Source: Anaeramoeba flamelloides (Eukaryota; Metamonada; Anaeramoebidae). Taken from it: a stretch of 64,000 nucleotides of DNA. The stretch covers positions 10,502,501 through 10,566,500 of the forward strand of contig JANTQA010000012.1 in NCBI GenBank assembly GCA_027625915.1, given 5' to 3'. The first letter of the stretch is position 1. The number at the start of each line of letters is the position of its first letter. The notes under the pieces are model-generated. The model was not told the origin of the DNA, ran no database searches, and saw only the letters and a program-made list of their open reading frames with translations. Position numbers and translations under genes: made by a program. This document shows, in pieces, positions 1 through 13,300 of this stretch.

Positions 1-1
1 C

Positions 2-2116
2 AACAATTTTATTATACGGAATTTTAAAGAAGAACTTTATTTAAAAAAAAAAATAAAATTATTATTTCACAATATATCAATCAAACAAAAAATACTTTTC
101 AAAAATAATTGGTTCATATCACAAAGAAAAATGTTCCGAGAAGAAAAAATTTGCAAAAATTTTTTAAAAATGAAAAATAAATTTATTAATAATGATCGAA
201 TAATATTATATGAAAAACCAAAATTAATTTTATTTACTATGAATAAAACTGAAAATATTAATAGAAGGAAAAATAGATTAAAAAAGAAATTTATTCGAAA
301 AAAAAAATATTTAAAAAAAAGTTTTATTAAATTCGTTTCACCATTTTCGAAACAAGATCCAGATCCGTATCAAATGATCAATAAAAACAATTTAAAATAT
401 AAAAAAAATGCAATTACCAATAAAAGTTTTTTTAAAAAGTTATTGGCAAATGGCAATATAAAAACCGGAAAAGGTGAAAATAATAATTATTCAATCAAAG
501 AAAATAAGAACAAAAATATAAATAAATTATTTGAAAAAAAAATCAAACGTAAAAAATTAAAAAAAATTAAATTCAAAAAATATTTTAAAAAATTATTAAA
601 TTTTAATAACCCTTACAATATTAATATTTATCAAAGAATTAAAGATATTAATAATACTAATTACCAAACTTTTAATTGTTCAAAATTAAATTTTTTTATT
701 GAAAAAAAAGGTAAATTAATTTTTGGTCAGAATTATTTACATTTTTTTTTATTTAAAAATAATAAATCTAATCATCTGGATAATGATAAAGATAGTACTA
801 AAAATCAAAATAATAATAATGATAACGATAATAATAATAACAACATTAACAAGAAAAATAAAAATAATCAAAATAAAAATTTTAAAAAAAATAGTAATGA
901 TGATGATTGTGATTTTAATTTGAATAAAAATAATGTCAAAAAATATAAAAAATGGAAATATACCAATATTAAAAATTTTAGAAAACACAAATATTTGTTA
1001 GAGAATAATTCTATTGAGATGTTTTTCAAAACAGGGAAAACATGTATTTTTATTTTCTACACAAAAGAGAATTGTAATAAATTTTTAAACATTTTACAAA
1101 ATCAAAAATTGTTAAATATTAATCCAAATCCTGAACGCCAATTTAATAAAGATCAAGAACTTTTGAATAAATATACCAAATTGTGGGTCAATTCCAAAAT
1201 TTCTAATTACAGTTATTTAACGGTATTAAATACCTTAGCCGGGAGAAGTCCAAATGATTTGACCCAATACCCCATCTTCCCTAACATTATAAAAGACTAT
1301 GTTAACAATAATTTGGATTTAAATAACGAAAGGGTATACCGGGATTTATCAAAGCCCATGGGCTGTCAGACTGTTGAAAGACAAAATAACACTTTCAAAA
1401 AATATCATGATTTAGAAGATATGGGATTAGTCCCTTACCATTATAGTTCACACTATTCAAATTTTGTTATTGTCATTTATTATTTAATCAGAATTGAACC
1501 ATTTTCGAGTTTAATGGTAAACTTCCAATCTAATAAGTTCGATTTGCCAGATAGGCTATTTTATTCTCTTGAACAATCATACACCTTAAGTAGCTCAATT
1601 TCACGATCCGACGTCAAGGAACTGACACCGGAATTCTTTTATTTGCCAGAATTTTTAATTAATATTAACGGATTTGATTTAGGTTTAAAACAAAATGGCC
1701 AATTTGTTAATGATATTTTATTACCACCATGGGCTAAAAATGATCCAAAATTGTTTATTAAAAAAAATCAAGAAGCCTTGGAGTCGAAGTATGTAAGCGA
1801 GCATTTGAATGAGTGGATTGATTTAATTTTTGGTTATAAGCAAAGGGGTAGGGAAGCCATTAAAGCATTAAACATTTTCCATCCCAATACTTATAAAAGA
1901 TCTTCAAAAGTCCAAAATATTAAAGATTTGACAACAAAAAATGAAATAATTGAATCAATTACTTCTGTCGGTCAATGTCCAATACAATTATTTAAAGAGC
2001 CTCATCCAAAAAAAAAAAAAATCATGATTAATCAATTCCAAAATTCTGACAATTCAATATTAAAAGAATTTAATTTAATTAATAATAATAACAATAACAA
2101 TAACAATAATATTAAT

Positions 2117-2204
<88 letters not shown>

Positions 2205-3316
2205 TCAATGGAAGCAAAAATATGGATATTAAATATAATCTACATAAAAATCAAAATTATAATTTTAATAATATTAATATTAATAAGAATGACCACGAAA
2301 ATGAAAAAAATGAAAATGAAAATGAAAATGATCAAGACAATAAAATGATTAATCGAAATATAATTGAAAATATTGATCATCGTAAAAAAATTTATATTAA
2401 CCCGTTACAATTAAAACCATATATTTATAAGAAAATTAATAATTCAATTAAGAAAATTTCAAATTTTGATGAAAGAAATCAAATTGCTGGCTTACCACAA
2501 AACCAAACTTTTTTGAAAGAAAAGAAAAATTTAATAATTAAATGGTTACCAAAATCACATTCGATGCAATTATTTGATGAGGGGACAAATAAAACAAAAA
2601 TGACTTCCAAAATTCCCTTCCAAGATGCGATATATTGCTGTGAAAATCCAGGAACAAATAATGTAATTATCACGGGTGGTAAAAATTCAATAATATATAT
2701 TTGGAAAATGGTAACAAATTTAAACAACAAAATACTTGATTTAAAAATTTGCCATATGCTTTATGGTCACCATAAGTCAGTTATCTCTTTAGCGTCCAGT
2801 TTAAATTTCCATATTTTTGTTTCAGGTTCAATGGACAATACAGCGATAATTTGGGATCTAAATTCTTTCAAATATGTATGCTCCATAAAAAACCATATCG
2901 GGCCTGTTTCCTTGATTGCAATTTCAAAGACTAATGGTAATATCTTTATTTTTGCTTCAAATATCAAAAATAATCTCAACTGTGCATTTTTATATAATAT
3001 AAATGGGATTTTATTGAAAAAAAAACAACTTCCAAATGGTTTGAGTGGTAAAATAAACGATGCATTATTTACTTGGGGAATCGAAGGTAAATCACGTAAT
3101 GTTTTATTTCTAGCCAATCAAGTCGGAGAAATAATCATTTTGAATTCCTTTGACCTTTCTGAAATTGGCAAATTAAAATCTTTTAACCAATCGCCGATTT
3201 ATTCTCTTTCTTGCCCGGATTCCTTATTCGAGTTGTTTTCTGTTGATTCAAAGGGGTGTATTTTACGTTGGAAAATCGAAAAATTTCAAAAAAAAGATTT
3301 GTCAATATTAGATTAA
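2..3316 (+). CDS. BEACH-WD40 protein (NBEA/LRBA/LYST-type), 5' end cut by window edge
   Basis: BEACH proteins are large scaffolds in vesicle and lysosome-related trafficking. The reading frame is open from base 2 through the ATG at 131 with no upstream stop, so that ATG is probably internal and the gene continues to the left. Counting from it, a PH-BEACH-like region spans about residues 190-330 (begins KGKLIFGQNYLHFF) and is interrupted by an Asn/Asp-rich loop. The BEACH domain spans about 348-585 and shows AGRSPNDLTQYPIFP, PYHYSSHYSN, RIEPFSSL, LPEFL and NIFHPNTY. A poly-Asn linker follows (about 650-692), then WD40 repeats to the C-terminus (GSMDNTAIIWD is clearest). This PH-BEACH-WD40 order is typical of the family, whose members usually exceed 2000 residues, so much of the N-terminus is likely missing. 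It ends in TAA. The subfamily cannot be decided. Confidence 0.93.
2077..2205 (+). repeat. AAT/AAC trinucleotide repeat coding poly-Asn
   Basis: A long run of AAT with some AAC codons inside the BEACH-WD40 gene, translating to about 40 Asn with a few Ile. It lies in the linker between the BEACH domain and the WD40 repeats, so length changes in multiples of three would be tolerated. Confidence 0.95.
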
Positions 3317-3519
3317 TGTTAGATTTTTTTGTTTTTTCTTAAAAAATTAATAAAAATGGTGTTTCATCAAGAAAATTTATCGCAGATAACAATATCTTTT
3401 TGGTTCGTATCTCTAAAATGTTGAAAATTCAAAATAATGCCTCTATTTATGATTAAAAAGAAAAGGTGTTGTTATCAATTTTCAAGAATGAATATTAAAT
3501 TAATTAAAATAGAAACTTC

Positions 3520-3605
3520 ATAATAATAACAACAACAATAACAATAACAGTAACAGTAACAGTAACAATAATAATAATACTGATGATGATGATAATAATA
3601 ATGTT
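3520..3605. repeat. Compound microsatellite (AAT/AAC, AGTAAC, GATGAT)
   Basis: A tract of AAC/AAT, AGTAAC and GATGAT units downstream of the BEACH-WD40 stop. It would read as Asn/Ser/Asp in one frame, as in coding repeats of this genome, but nothing conserved surrounds it. It could be simple microsatellite DNA or a relic of a coding tract. Confidence 0.75.
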
Positions 3606-3939
3606 TAATAGAAAAGCACCAATCACCTTCAAAAAATATGATGTTTTTAAAAATTTAAAAATAAAAATAGCTTGATCTCTGATTTATAATTGTAAGTGGA
3701 AAGGTTTACAAAATTAATTAATCAATTTTCAATAAAATCATTCAACAAAATAAATAATTGGGATATTTTATTAGTTTTTTTTAAAAAAAATTATTTTGAA
3801 GAATAAAAATCAGAAATACGATAAACAGAAATAAAAAAATTGATAGATATACATAAAGTTTTCATTGATTTATATTGAAATAATTATTTATTTATTTTAT
3901 AAAACAAAACAAAAACTATACACTTTATTAGGCTCAATT

Positions 3940-4860
3940 ATTGTATGTGTCGTTTTAGACCATTTTCCTACTTTTTTTGAATAAGTTATTTTTTAGGATT
4001 TTGCCTCAAATTAAAAATTAATTTAATTTATAAAGAGTTAGAGCCGTATTGTGTATTGTTTAATATTTTTAAAATTTCTGAGGATTGAAAAATTGGTTTT
4101 CTGTGATTTTCAAGATTATGAAAATTTAGTTTTTAAAAATTAAAACAATTAATAATTTTATAAAAAATTGAGTAACTTAACAATATTTTAAAATATCAGA
4201 ATGGGTTAGAAATAGTTTTTTTAATCTAATGACTTTTTAATGTTTTTTAAAATAACTAACAAATAAACTAAATTTTTAAAAAGTAAGTAATTTTTTTTTT
4301 ATTGCATAATTTCCTTTCAGGGAAAGTTAAACACTTTTTTGGTATTGTCTTTGTTTTAGAAACAAATTTGAATGAATTAAAGAGTCCTTATCAAAATTTT
4401 GTTTTTTTTTTTTAACTTTCTTGATTCTTTTCGAATTCATAAATAAAATTTCAATTTAAATTTTCAGAATAAATGATTTTTCTTAAACCTCGGGAAATTG
4501 TCTTGTAAATCTTTGAACAGTTAACTATATTTGATCTGGTATTCCAAAGAGCACTTGTAAAACGATTAAATAAAAAACCAAAAATTACATTTTTTGATTA
4601 AAAACGATATAATTATTGATTTTTTGGTTTGGTTTAAATCTTTTCTCAAATTCAAAAATCCAGCAACAAAAACAAATTGCCTAATGGGAAACTAATCAAT
4701 TCTAGAAAGATAGATAAAGATTGGATATCCTAAAAAAAAAAAAAAAGTTTTAAACAATATATAACCTTATCAATTAACAAGTAAATATTAATTTGCTGAG
4801 AAGGTAGATCATGGTGTAAATGTTTATCTTTTTAAAAAAGGATTATTTTTTTGTTGTGGT
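3940..4860. repeat. Old dispersed repeat R1, copy 1
   Basis: Resembles 25540-26310 in the same orientation. Shared stretches include a TTAATTTATAAA block, AACTTAACAATATTTT, TTTTTAATGTTTT-like and TTTTTAAAAAGTA blocks, and a GGTAGATCA word near the far end. The copies differ by many substitutions and gaps, so the repeat is old. No coding capacity is visible and the ends are approximate. Confidence 0.5.
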
Positions 4861-5762
4861 GTGTCATGTATTATTCTCATAAAATGGCATTTCTTATATG
4901 AATAATTTAACTTTTTCACATAAAAAAAAAATTACAAATTAAATTTTCAAAATCTAAAATTTTTTTAATAAATTGTTTGGCCTTATTCACACAAGTCATT
5001 ATATGAATTTAAATCATTTTTTGGAATAAAAAAAATGATTTTGAATTTTGTGGATAAAATTACAAAATTCCCAAATATCTTTAAGAAAATTTTATTTTGA
5101 AATATATATATTAATTAAAAACACAATTTCTAAATAAAATTGAACTGATAAAATAAAAAATATTAAAAGAGTACCAATATTTTTCGATAATTATAATAAC
5201 TTGAATTATAATTACTCCATAAGAATTATCTTAAAGAAAGAAATAAAATCTTTACATTAATATTGATTATTGTAAGAGTTAATTTTGATAGAAAAAATTT
5301 GAAAAAGGTTTGAGAAACTTAGTAAAAAGTGTTTTTTATAGAATAAATTAAAACAATTTAATCAATTTCTTTTTTATAATAAAAATAGAAAAAAAAATCT
5401 TTTATTCTTTTTTTGGTCACTTTTAATCTTTTTTCTGTTCTTAATATGTATAAAATAAATTGATTAAAAATTTTATAAAATAGAATATAAAAAACTAATA
5501 AAACTTATTAAATTTGAAAATAACTATAATAAAAAACTAAATATTTGAGATACAGAAAAGTTTATTGATTGAAAAAAAAGATAGGAAATTAATACTTATA
5601 TAATTGGAAAAAAGAATCAAAATCAGAAATATACTTTGGTTTTACAGAATTTTAAGAAACAAGCGAAATCTAAGATTTTACACAATGTTTTCAAATTCTT
5701 GAAATTAGAGGTAAGTTTTTCTTAAGTTTTCTTTTTATCTTCAAAATCAATATATTTTTGTT

Positions 5763-5921
5763 AGGTTCTTTTGAGTTATCTATTTATTTTTGAAGTTTTC
5801 TAGGTTTTTTGAAGGTTTTCTATTTTATTTATGAAGTGTTCTAGATTTTTCGAAATAAGATAGAAAACCTTAAAAAACCCTAGAACACTTTAACGATAAA
5901 GCAGAAAACCTCAAAAAAGCT
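5763..5921. repeat. Fold-back repeat FB1, copy 1
   Basis: Contains the unit TTCTAGGTTTTTTGAAGGTT and, about 60 bp later, its approximate reverse complement (AAAACCT...CCCTAGAACACTTT), so a single strand can fold into a hairpin. The same unit occurs at 29568-29766 and 35270-35647. Confidence 0.7.
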
Positions 5922-6074
5922 GTATTTTGACGACATTTTGTGACACTTCTCCTGAAGATTTTCAAATAATTAAAAATGAAAAATAAACTTTAAAATGAAA
6001 AAATTATCTAAAATTTAAATCAAGTACTATATTTCTCATATTTAGAACTTTTTCAAACTAGTTTAATAGATATT

Positions 6075-6430
6075 AATATATCCTAAAAAATAAATCTGAA
6101 GATAACACATTCAATAAAAAAATCAGAAAAATGCAATAAAAAATGTAACTATTGTACTCAATATTACGAAAGGATAAATCATTTTATTTGGCTTTGTGAA
6201 AGATATAACTTTATCAGAATTAAATGGAAAAAAAAATTATCAAAAAATTTAGAGAAAGGAGACTATAATGAAAAAGTTATTCTTATAAAAAATATACAGA
6301 AACTCTTCAACATGACTAATCACAATTATTCAATTTAGTGTTCTTATCTGAAATTTTTCATAAAAGCTCTAATGATGAGAAAACTTAAGTTAATAAAGAA
6401 AAGGCAATAATAAAAAATTGAAAACAAAAA
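6075..6430 (+). mobile_element. LINE (non-LTR retrotransposon) 3'-end relic with CCHC motif
   Basis: A short open frame between about 6075 and 6275 encodes CNYCTQYYERINHFIWLC followed by ERYNFIRIKW. This C-x2-C-x8-H-x4-C motif followed by Y and R/W residues is the signature found after reverse transcriptase near the C-terminus of many non-LTR retrotransposon ORF2 proteins. The Cys codons are at 6144, 6153 and 6195, and the His codon at 6180. Downstream text in a shifted frame (KNIQKLFN-like) resembles the second relic at 10317-10440. No reverse transcriptase core was found upstream, so this is a 5'-truncated, decayed copy, as is usual for LINEs. The limits are approximate. Confidence 0.55.
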
Positions 6431-6785
6431 ATACTTAAAAAAGTAAAAAAATATATAAATTCGGGTAATCATGTACCACTCATTTGGTTTGTATCTAGGT
6501 TTTGTTAATTAAAAAAAAAAAATGAGTAAAACCAAGGATTTTACACAATTCTTTCAAATTAAAAAAAACCTAACGAAAGAGGAATACCAATTATTAATCA
6601 CAGATTGTGGAATTTTTATCTATAGTGATCATCTTTCTATCGGATTTTTGCTCCTCCCGTGAATTCTGGAAAACCTAATGGCGTTTTTTTTTAATTTCTG
6701 AAATAAACCTAAAATTTTTGAAATTTTCTTTTAATTTCTAAAATCAAAAAAAAAAAAACTAACGAAAAGTGTCGCGGATGCCTAG

Positions 6786-6860
6786 CTTTACCATAATTCA
6801 AAAGAGTAGAGAAAAATCAAGGATTTTACTCTATTTTTTTAAAATTCTGAAAAAGCTAAC
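6786..6860. repeat. Fold-back repeat FB2, copy 1
   Basis: Hairpin-forming unit: ATTCAAAAGAGTAGAG, a short AT-rich loop with CAAGGATTTTAC, then CTATTTTTTTAAAATTCTG followed by AAAAGCTAACG. A partial copy of the same unit lies at about 6520-6580. Related copies are at 10498-10570, 35691-35757 and 39755-39826. Confidence 0.6.
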
Positions 6861-7320
6861 GGTGTTTTTTTTTAATTTCTAAAATTAAAAAAAAAAAACA
6901 TAACGGCAATAAATATTTTTTAACTTAGTCATGCAAATGATATTATTATTTTTTATTGGTATTTTAATTATTTTTCTTCTCTTTTTTATTAATTTGATAA
7001 AAATTTTCAATAATTACTTTTTCTCTAAATAAAAAAAAATAAATTAATTAATTCAATAATATTGCCAATAATATATTCTAATGTTTTGAAATATTACTGT
7101 TATATATTATCCAGTAATAAAAGTAATCTCATTTTTTTTCGATTTGAAAATTTTTTTTTGTAATCCGTAAACAAAAAAAGCACATTGTAAAGTTTTTCAA
7201 AATTATTTTTTCCCAAAAACTTTTGAAACAATAAATCTTAAAATGCAAATGTCAAAAAAAAAAAATAAATAAATAATAAAGCTAAAAGTAAAATATATAA
7301 TTTAATTATTCTAGAATTGT

Positions 7321-10300
7321 TTAATTTATAATTTTCCAAAATTCTAATAAATCTGAATCAAATTTTGAAAGACAAATTTGAGCCAACTCGTTATTTTCAT
7401 TAAATAAAGTTTGATAAAACATTATTATAAAATCTATAATATTTATTTCGGAGGTGGGTAATTGATAAGGAAAGGATTGTTGAAACCAATTACTTTGATC
7501 ATTTTGATTCCATCTTTTTGAAATATTTTGATTGTTTTCAAAATTTAATAACCATTTTTGGATTTCAGTTAATTGGTCAATTTCTTTTTGAATAATTTTT
7601 ATTTCGATATCGGAACATTGAGATTGAATTAATAATTTGATAATTAATTTAAATAAATTTGGAGCAATTTCTATATAATTATATTCCTTTGGCTTTTTGC
7701 AAATAATACCAATTATTGCAGATAATGCCAGAATTATTATTTGAATTAAATTTGCATTTTTGATTTGATTATCTTCAATTAAATTTACTAACGGGTTTAA
7801 GAGTAATAAAAAATTTTCAATAATGTTTAATTCATTGATTTCAGAATTATTATTAGTCATTTGATTAACATTGATAAGCATTTCTTTAATTTTGCCAAAT
7901 ATTAATTCAGCGTCATAATATATGCAAGACATTAATAATACATTTAATAAAATAAAGTGATTATTATTTACCTTTGTTTTATTTAATTCCATAAGTATTA
8001 TATTAAATATTTGGTTAATAAATTGATCTAATAAAGGTATTTTGTTTTCATCTTGCTTTTCAATTGTTGCCAAAATGATTAAAGATATAGCCAATTTACA
8101 GGAATTTGAATGAGAAGTGGAAAAGACTTGTTCTTTCTGTACATCGAAAGAAATGGTATTAATTATCAGTTTTAATATTAATTCCAAGTACATATTATCT
8201 TCGTAATCAAATAGTTCATATAGTCCCTGCTCTGCAAAATGATATATTGTTTCTCCAACTTCTTTCATCAATCCCGGTGCCCTTCCAACCAATTGGGGGA
8301 AATAATCGATTATTGAATAAAGTAGCGTGTTGTTTATTGGTAAGGAATGTATTAATAAATTTAATACCGGGAAGATTTGTTCAAATAATTCATATTGATC
8401 AATTTGAGAAAAAATTTGGAAAATTGGCAACAGCAATTCAGGGATTTGAAATAAGATTTCCCATTTTTCATTATCTCTTAAAGTGGCAATAATAGTGCAA
8501 ATTGAAGTTAATGCCTTTCGAGAAGTGGAAAAATATAAATAGGAAGAATCTTCATCTTCATCTGATTGAAGTTTAATATAATCTAAAAAAATGTTTTTCA
8601 TATATTCTACCAATTCTAAAGAATATTGGTGAATGTTGTTATTACATAATTGGATCAATAGATTTAATGTGATTACAATTTCGTCTACTCCAGATTCGGT
8701 GATTAAAATTAACAATTTGTTCAAAATATCTTTAAAATTATTTTCTAATGCAATTTCCTGTTCATTGATCAGTGGCAAAATATGTTGTAAAGAAACTGCA
8801 GAATAAACTTGAACTGGCAATTCATCATCAAATAGGCACCCAATGACCTTTTTGAAGAGTAAATCTAAATTTTGTTGGTTATTATCCCAAATTATTTGCG
8901 AAAATTTACTACCCAGCCAACATGCTCTTGCCCTTAAAAACCCAGAATTCGATTCGAAACGTGGGAAAACATATTCTATTAGAAAGTTTTCCAATTTAGT
9001 ACAGTGCGTCTCAGAGTTTATTAATGGTTGGGATATTGTTCCCATAATATAAAATGCTGCATGGCACGCCGAGATTTCATCACCACCCCCGTTCTCGTTC
9101 TCGTTCTCATTCTCGTTTAATAACCTTTGAATAAATTTTAATAACAAATCCAAATTTTCATTTTTTTTCTCGCATTCACTGCCAATAAGAGTTTGGAGGA
9201 TTTGTGACGCAATAACCCTTGGGCTTTTTGATTGGCTTTCTTCATCAAATTCTTCATAAAGATACATTTCTGGTGAATTCTTCCAAAGATCCAGATCATT
9301 TTCTGTAATTAAAAATAATGGTAAGATTGCATTTTCCAAAATTTCAATCAAATACGGTTCTAAAAGGTTATAAGTTGGAACGTTTCCAAATGACCTTTCA
9401 AAAAATAATAAAATATTGACCATGATTTTCGGGCTCATGCATTCCTTCAATTCCTTATTATATAATAGATAATTTGATTCCAATTCAATTAGCTTTTTTG
9501 TCGGTTCTCCTTTGAACCATTGTAAAAAGGTGGTGTATCCCTTTCGGTCTTCATCATACTCGCAATAATCACAAAAGAATTCAAAAAAAAAATTTGTTGT
9601 CCATTTTTTACATTTGATCCATAAATTTTGATCCATGTTGCCCTGTTGTTGAATTGACTTTATATTTTGTGGAACAATTTCCGTGATCCTATGAAAACAT
9701 TCAAACCATTTATTAAATACTTTGATTTCTCGCATTTCTTCTGGTATTTCTCTCTAAATAAGATTTAATGTTGTTAAATTAGGTTTTAATGCAAAATAAT
9801 AAAAAAAAATATTAATAAATATTAGAAAAAAAGATGATGAAGAATTAGAAAATTTAGTTTATTTATTAATTCATGAATTAAAATTTAAAATTATTCTTAA
9901 AATAGATAAAATAAAAGCTCGTCTTATTAATAATTTGATTGTAATAAATGGTTTATCGCTTGATAAAAATTGAAGAAATTATTTTAATAATAATTATTTA
10001 ATATAAAATATGTTATTAAATTTTGTATTTTCTTTTTATTTAAAAGTAAAATTTTTATAAAATAGGCTTATTTTGATATTTTTTTAAAACTTTTTTTTAA
10101 ATTAGTTTTTTTAAACTTTTTTGCTGATGTATAATACTGTTAATCATATCAACATATATTATTAAAACTAATCCATTTTTTTATCACAATTTTTTAAATT
10201 GTGTAAAAAAATAAAAAATTTTAGATTTCAATGAAGATTTGGATCATTTTCTATTGAATTGCCAAGTCTATGAAAATATTTGTAAAATCTGGATTTCTGA

Positions 10301-13300
10301 ATTAAAAAAAAAATAATTTTTCTATTATTTTAAAAAATATTGATATTTTTAATATATTTAATAAACAAGATCCAGTAACTTTATTATCCTTAGTGGATAA
10401 TAAACTTCTTTTTGAGTCTCTAATAAAATTTCGAAACAAAAATTTTGAAATTAGGGGGGTTCTGTCAAGTGATGTAGCGTGCGGTAGAGTTCCTATCTTT
10501 TCCAGAATTCAAAAGAATAGCGTGAAATCTTTGATTTTGCTCAATTCTTTTGAATTCTGGAAAAGCTAACCAAGGTTTTTTTTAATGTAAAAGAATTTAG
10601 TAAAAAACAAATATTTTACACAATTCTTTCAAATTAAAAAAAAACTAACAACAAATAAGAGGAATTAAATTTCTTCCCTTGAAAAAAAAAAAAAAAATTG
10701 GATTGTTCTTTTTTTGTGATAGCTTGAAAGAACAAAATAAAGTTTTATTTATTTATTTATTTGATTTTTTCGGAATAGAACCATTTAAATAAAAAGAAAA
10801 TAATAATTAATTTCTCTATGGTCAACCAATGATAACTTTAATTGAAAATTAAGACAAATCAACTAAAAAAAATTTATTCATTTAATATTCCTATCATTCT
10901 TTTTAAGTTGCATTTTTTATTTGAATGTTTTAGTACATACTTTAAAAAATTATTTTGAATATTTGTCTTTTTTCATTATCAAAATTTTTTTAAATCCTAA
11001 ATAGTTTTTTTTTTCGGTTATTTTAGTAAATTTTGGTATATTTTGGAATTTATAAATTTTAACCAAAAAAAAAATGTTCTAAATTAAGAAAAAAATAATA
11101 ATAGCCTGTTGAAAATAAACAAGATGGTTCTTATAATGTTTTTTTTGAAATCTTATGTTTTTAAAATTAGAAAATTTTTTTGAAGTAAGCCATTTATAGA
11201 AAGTGTTAAAAAAAATTGTTTTTATAAAGCAAACAATAATTCTATTCAAAAATTATCAATATATTTACCTTTACTTTTGAAAACTTTTGTATAACACTTT
11301 TTTAAAATGATTTATAAAAGAACAAGTTGCATTCATTATAAAATTAATTTGAAAAAAATTGATTATGTTTTCAAAAAAAAAAAAAAAACAATTTGAATAT
11401 ATCTTGTATATAACATATATAAAAAGACAAATTTATTAAAGCATTTATTGAATTTTGGTCAAAGTTATTCTTTAATAATTTTGGTTTTTATATCAATAAT
11501 GTTAATCAAAGGAATAGTTTTGTTAATCAAATTAAATTTATATTAATCTTTTTTCGTAATTTTTTTTTTTTAAATAAAATTTTTTTCAAAAAGTTCTTTT
11601 AGAAATTATTTTAGAATTGAATATGTTGTTGAGATTTTGTAATAATTAATTTTTTATTTCTATAAACAGTTGTGACATGGAATTTATTAAAAGTGCATTG
11701 AAAAAAAAAATAAAAATCAAAATAAAAAAAGATATCTAATTATTGTTTTCATATTACTTTCATAATACATTTGTTTTTTTTTTTTTTTTTGAATTATTCT
11801 GATAAAAACCAGAAAAATGTCAAATAATCTTTAGTCAATTTCCATTTTTTAAATTTTTTAACTCACTTTGAATATAGATGAAGAAATAAAGTTTTTAGTT
11901 TGGAGTCAAAGAAATTTTGTTGTGTTTTAGTTTATGTTAGAAATATTCTTTTTAAAAGAATTATTTCAAAAGTAAGGTCAACAAATTTTTAAAATTAAAG
12001 AAATTAAACCAAAATTTTTAGAACATTTTTTTGAATTTATTGTCAGAAGAAATTGGGGTTTCAAGATTTTTTACAATTTATCTGTATTTAAATTAACAGT
12101 TTATAATTTCTTTTTTTACCATATTTTTATTCAAAATTTTTCTCCAAATTATTTCCAATTCAACTAACTACCTTTCAGTTAAATAAATGAAATTTCATAT
12201 TTAAATATGAAGTTAAAGAATAGTATGTTTATGTATTTAATAATTTTATTCAATGCGCATGAATAACTTATTTAAGATCACAATTAAATAGCATTATTTA
12301 TTTCAAATTTTGAGATCAAAGTTATTTTAAATAAAATTGAATTGGTTAGTCTTAATTCGTTTTAATTAATGATACTAAGGAAAAACAATTTTTTTTTTTT
12401 TGATAATCCCTTGGATATCTTTTTTTTGAAGAGTAATTCTTTCAAATTTAAGCAATTTGTCTTTTTCATTTCAAATGAAAAAAAATGGTGGTGTTTTTGA
12501 AAAAGTCTTTGTCAATATTGGTATTTGACGAATAAATGGTAAAAACAAAATTCACTTCATCTTCTCTTTTTTTATACAACTGTCCCAAGGCTACCGTGAA
12601 ATTTTATCAATAACAAATTTTGATGTTGATATAGATTTTTAAAACAAGAATATTAGAATAAGAAAGCTTATTTTAGAAATATTTTTTCATAAATGAGTTG
12701 AGATGAAAAATATTCTTCTAAAGTGATCGAAAAATAAATTCATTTTTTAGAGTAAATTTTATTCCGTTTCTGAATGAATTTTCGATTTTTATAGTCATTT
12801 TGGGTTCTGAAAATTTATTTTTTGAAAATCGTAAAAAATTCTTGAATATTGACTTCATTTAGGAATTTTTTTTTTCAATATGAGCTTTATTATTCTAATA
12901 TTCTTGTTTTAAAAATCTATATCAACATCAAAATTTGTTATTGATAAAATTTCACGGTAGCTTTGGATTGACTGTACTCATAAATTTCCAAGTTATAAAT
13001 TGAAATTAGTTGATCTAGATTTTTGATTTGCTTGAGTGTTATTTATTTTTTGTTTATATTATTATGCTTTGAGTGAACTGATAATCGTAAAATGAAAACC
13101 AAAATGAAGTATTACAAACGAAAACAAGATGAAAATTAGATCCCATTTGATCTTCAAAGACATTATTTCACAAATCGAATTTTTTTACGTTGTCAAATGG
13201 TTGTCAGGGCATTTTTTTGTAAAATTATTAGGAATTGTTGAAATTACTTACAGACAAAAGTAAGGAAAACATTTTAATAATCATTTTGCACATTATTAGA

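Larger units (their letters stand above)
3317..7320. other. Intergenic region with repeats, no gene recognised
   Basis: Four kilobases between the convergent ends of the BEACH-WD40 and importin genes. It holds a microsatellite near 3520-3605, an old dispersed repeat (3940-4860), a fold-back repeat (5763-5921), a LINE 3' relic (6075-6430) and a second kind of fold-back (6786-6860). I see no further conserved coding sequence. Confidence 0.6.

Noticed and set aside
2032-2217. Minus-strand poly-Leu frame
   Set aside because: Reverse complement of the poly-Asn codon repeat in the BEACH-WD40 gene.
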